Source: Verrucomicrobiota bacterium
GTDB lineage: Bacteria > Verrucomicrobiota > Verrucomicrobiia > Limisphaerales > UBA9464
NCBI GenBank assembly: GCA_947454705.1
Contig: CANGKZ010000003.1
Coordinates: 62,001-126,000, forward strand
Length of the DNA: 64,000 bases
Direction: 5' to 3'
This document shows, one piece after another, positions 61,965 through 64,000 of this stretch; positions within the stretch are counted from its first letter, which is position 1; every line of letters begins with the position of its first letter. The notes under the pieces were generated by a model, which saw nothing but the letters and a program-made list of their open reading frames with translations, ran no database searches and was not told where the DNA came from. Both the position numbers and the translations under genes were made by a program.

Positions 61965-64000
61965 GTGACCTCCGGCCTGCGCCTCATGCTCGCCAGCCTT
62001 CTGTTGTTCGCAACGGAGGCCGTTCGCGCTGTCGATGCGCCGTCCCCGGACCGCATCGGCCCGGCCTGGAGTGATCCGCGAAATCCCATCGTCCGAATTT
62101 TCCACGGCGAACGACTGGACCTGTGGTCCCTGCGAGCCCCAAAAACGGTACAGATTCCCGCCCCACCCGCCGGGGCGAACACGGATGAAGCGATCACGCC
62201 AATCGACCGCTTCATCGCGGACCGTCTTGCGTCCCACCGGCTCATCTTGTCCCCCACTGCGGACCGGCGAACGCTCATTCGCCGACTCACCTTCGACCTC
62301 ACCGGGTTGCCTCCCACCCCCGAGGAAATCGACAGGTTCGTGTGCGATCCCGCGCCCGATGCGTACGCGCGACTCGTGGAGCGCCTCCTGCAATCGCCCC
62401 GCTATGGCGAACACCAGGCGCGGTTGTGGCTCGATGTCATTCGCTACAGCGACAGCAACGGCTTCGACTGGGATGAGTTTCGCCCGAAGGCGTGGCGCTT
62501 TCGTGACTACGTGGTGCGCGCTTTCAATTCGGACAAACCCTTCGACCGATTCATCCTCGAGCAACTGGCCGGCGATGAACTGGTCTCCGGCGCCCCCAGG
62601 GATTCGGCCGAGCAGGACGCGTGGATCGCCACCGGGTTCCTCCGGCTTGGTCCCCACGACAATGCCGCGCCGCTGTTCAACGAGCAGGAGCGGAGCCGCG
62701 CAGAGTTGATGGCGGATTTGGTGGAGACCACCGGCGGCGCATTTCTCGGCCTCACGCTGTCGTGCTCGCGCTGCCACGATCACAAATACGATCCGCTTTC
62801 CCAGGCCGACCACTTCCGCATGCGCGCCTTTTTTGAACCGGTGCGGTTTGCCGACGATCTCGCACTCGACCTCGCGCCCGATCAGGACTCCATCCGTGCC
62901 CGTCAGCAGCGTCACGACGAGACCCTCCACGGCCTCGAGCAACAGCGCGATGCCCTGATGAAAGGCGTCCGACAACGGCTTCGCGCGGACCTCAAATCGA
63001 AGCTCAGTGAAGAAGAACAACGGCAACTCGCTGTATCGCTTCCGGCGAACGCCGCGGCCGATGCGGTGAAGGCACAGAAGGAACTTCAGAAGCGTGTGGA
63101 ACCTCCGGATGCTGCGGTTCGAAAGGCACTCGCTCCGGAGGACCTCGTGCGGGTGAAGGAACTCGATGGCGCGATCGCCGCGAACCAACGCGAACGCCCC
63201 GCCTTCACCACCGGCCTGCTGATGACCGATGCCGACGGCGCTCCGCCGGTCACGCGAATCCTGCATCAGGGGCGCCATCAGGATCCGCGCGATGCGGTGG
63301 AACCCGGTTTTCCCTCAGCCCTCGATCCCAATCCCGCGTCCATTGAAACTCCGCGGAATCCCAAAACCCGGGGCCGCCGCCTCACCCTCGCGCGCTGGAT
63401 CGCATCGGAGAAAAATCCGCTGACCGCGCGCGTGTTCGTGAATCGAATCTGGCAGCAGCATTTCGGCACCGGACTGGTGGCCACGCCCAACGACTTCGGA
63501 TTTGCCGGAACGCCTCCGTCGCATCCCGAGCTGCTCGATTGGCTGGCGCAGGAATTCATCCGCACCGGTTGGTCGGTGAAGCAATTGCACCGCCTGTCGG
63601 TCCTGAGCTCGACGTATCGTCAGCAATCCTTCGGCACCGCGGGGAACTCCGTGGATCCCGACAACACCCTGCTCTGGCGACAGAATCCCCACCGCCTCGC
63701 CGCCGAGCCGCTGCGCGACGCCCTGCTGGCGACCAGCGGTCAACTCTTGCTCCGCGCCGGCGGCCCGCCCGCCTGGCCCGAACTGCCGCCGGAAGTGCTG
63801 CAGGCCAATCCCGCCTTCCTGGACGACAACGAGACCAAGACCAAGGGATGGTACCCCTCCCCGGCGGCCGACCAGCCGGTTCGCAGCGTGTACCTGGTTC
63901 AAAAACGGACCGTGCGCGTTCCCTTCATGGAGACCTTTGATCTTCCAGAAAACTCGACCTCGTGCGCGCGACGCACCACCTCAACGGTCGCCCCGCAGGC
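61965..64000 (+). CDS. DUF1549/DUF1553 protein (partial, C-terminus outside window)
   Basis: Open from a GTG at 61965 (ATG at 61986 also possible) through the window end, about 678 codons. A signal peptide ([19 protein letters not shown]) is followed by DUF1549 ([80 protein letters not shown]). A coiled-coil-like helical insert lies near residues 300-390. DUF1553 then starts ([50 protein letters not shown]). CSRCH resembles a c-type haem site but is a conserved DUF1549 motif. No N-terminal planctomycete cytochrome domain. Exported; function unknown. Confidence 0.9.
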   Translation, partial: MTSGLRLMLASLLLFATEAVRAVDAPSPDRIGPAWSDPRNPIVRIFHGERLDLWSLRAPKTVQIPAPPAGANTDEAITPIDRFIADRLASHRLILSPTADRRTLIRRLTFDLTGLPPTPEEIDRFVCDPAPDAYARLVERLLQSPRYGEHQARLWLDVIRYSDSNGFDWDEFRPKAWRFRDYVVRAFNSDKPFDRFILEQLAGDELVSGAPRDSAEQDAWIATGFLRLGPHDNAAPLFNEQERSRAELMADLVETTGGAFLGLTLSCSRCHDHKYDPLSQADHFRMRAFFEPVRFADDLALDLAPDQDSIRARQQRHDETLHGLEQQRDALMKGVRQRLRADLKSKLSEEEQRQLAVSLPANAAADAVKAQKELQKRVEPPDAAVRKALAPEDLVRVKELDGAIAANQRERPAFTTGLLMTDADGAPPVTRILHQGRHQDPRDAVEPGFPSALDPNPASIETPRNPKTRGRRLTLARWIASEKNPLTARVFVNRIWQQHFGTGLVATPNDFGFAGTPPSHPELLDWLAQEFIRTGWSVKQLHRLSVLSSTYRQQSFGTAGNSVDPDNTLLWRQNPHRLAAEPLRDALLATSGQLLLRAGGPPAWPELPPEVLQANPAFLDDNETKTKGWYPSPAADQPVRSVYLVQKRTVRVPFMETFDLPENSTSCARRTTSTVAPQ

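Noticed and set aside
62700-62800. CSRCH in the DUF1549 protein as a c-type haem site
   Set aside because: This motif is conserved within DUF1549 and there is no surrounding cytochrome fold or distal methionine segment.

Overview
The window reads as a piece of a GC-rich chromosome from the Verrucomicrobiota, most likely a soil or freshwater Limisphaerales/Pedosphaera-type lineage. This is inferred from gene content. It has DUF1501 and DUF1549/DUF1553 proteins, SGNH plus membrane-bound-dehydrogenase fusions of the PVC type, FG-GAP/ASPIC-UnbV proteins, a type II pseudopilin with an H-X9-DG motif, many short secreted or lipoprotein genes, and housekeeping genes such as fmt, adk, dciA and clpC. 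There is no phage, integrase, transposase, rRNA or CRISPR array. One tRNA, an initiator tRNA-fMet, is present.

Layout. 1-5.8 kb: a PVC dehydrogenase cut by the window edge, a YncE/phosphoesterase lipoprotein and a RES/Xre toxin-antitoxin pair. 6-11.2 kb: the initiator tRNA, a small lipoprotein and an mcsA-mcsB-clpC protein-arginine-phosphorylation operon. 11.3-16.3 kb: cell-wall amidase, sugar-nucleotide epimerase, FGE-like lipoprotein and a secreted beta-helix protein. 16.3-22.9 kb: a tightly packed minus-strand operon of two large FG-GAP/UnbV proteins with an FGE-like lipoprotein between them. 23-27.3 kb: a large exported protein with three near-identical CBM9-like repeats, and a pseudopilin. 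27.9-35 kb: nitrogen assimilation (two tandem P-II genes, amtB, and a eukaryote-type glutamine synthetase II), interrupted by a glycosidase-like gene and a mini-kinase/PP2C pair. 35.3-45.7 kb: two aldehyde dehydrogenases, a NhaD-type antiporter, and housekeeping genes. 45.7-54 kb: a second YncE/phosphoesterase, a LOG-family protein, an AraC regulator divergent from a secreted propeller-like protein, and an adenosine-deaminase/Rieske operon whose Rieske gene carries a frameshift in a five-C run. 54-64 kb: a two-gene split of the usual PVC dehydrogenase/HEAT/cytochrome fusion, a YiiX-like cysteine hydrolase, a DUF1501 protein, a HigBA pair and a DUF1549/DUF1553 protein cut by the window end.

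The most unusual signals are non-coding. A family of octamer arrays (unit GTTGAANN) lies just downstream of stop codons, in the same orientation as the gene, at five places, with a sixth antisense copy. Pairs of these arrays form about 60-bp inverted repeats enclosing other palindromic elements. The P-II/amtB operon and the GSII gene share a sigma-54-like -24/-12 motif, GGCAT-N5-CTGCT, suggesting common nitrogen control. Coordinates of partial genes, start codons and sites were read by eye from the sequence; no database search was run.
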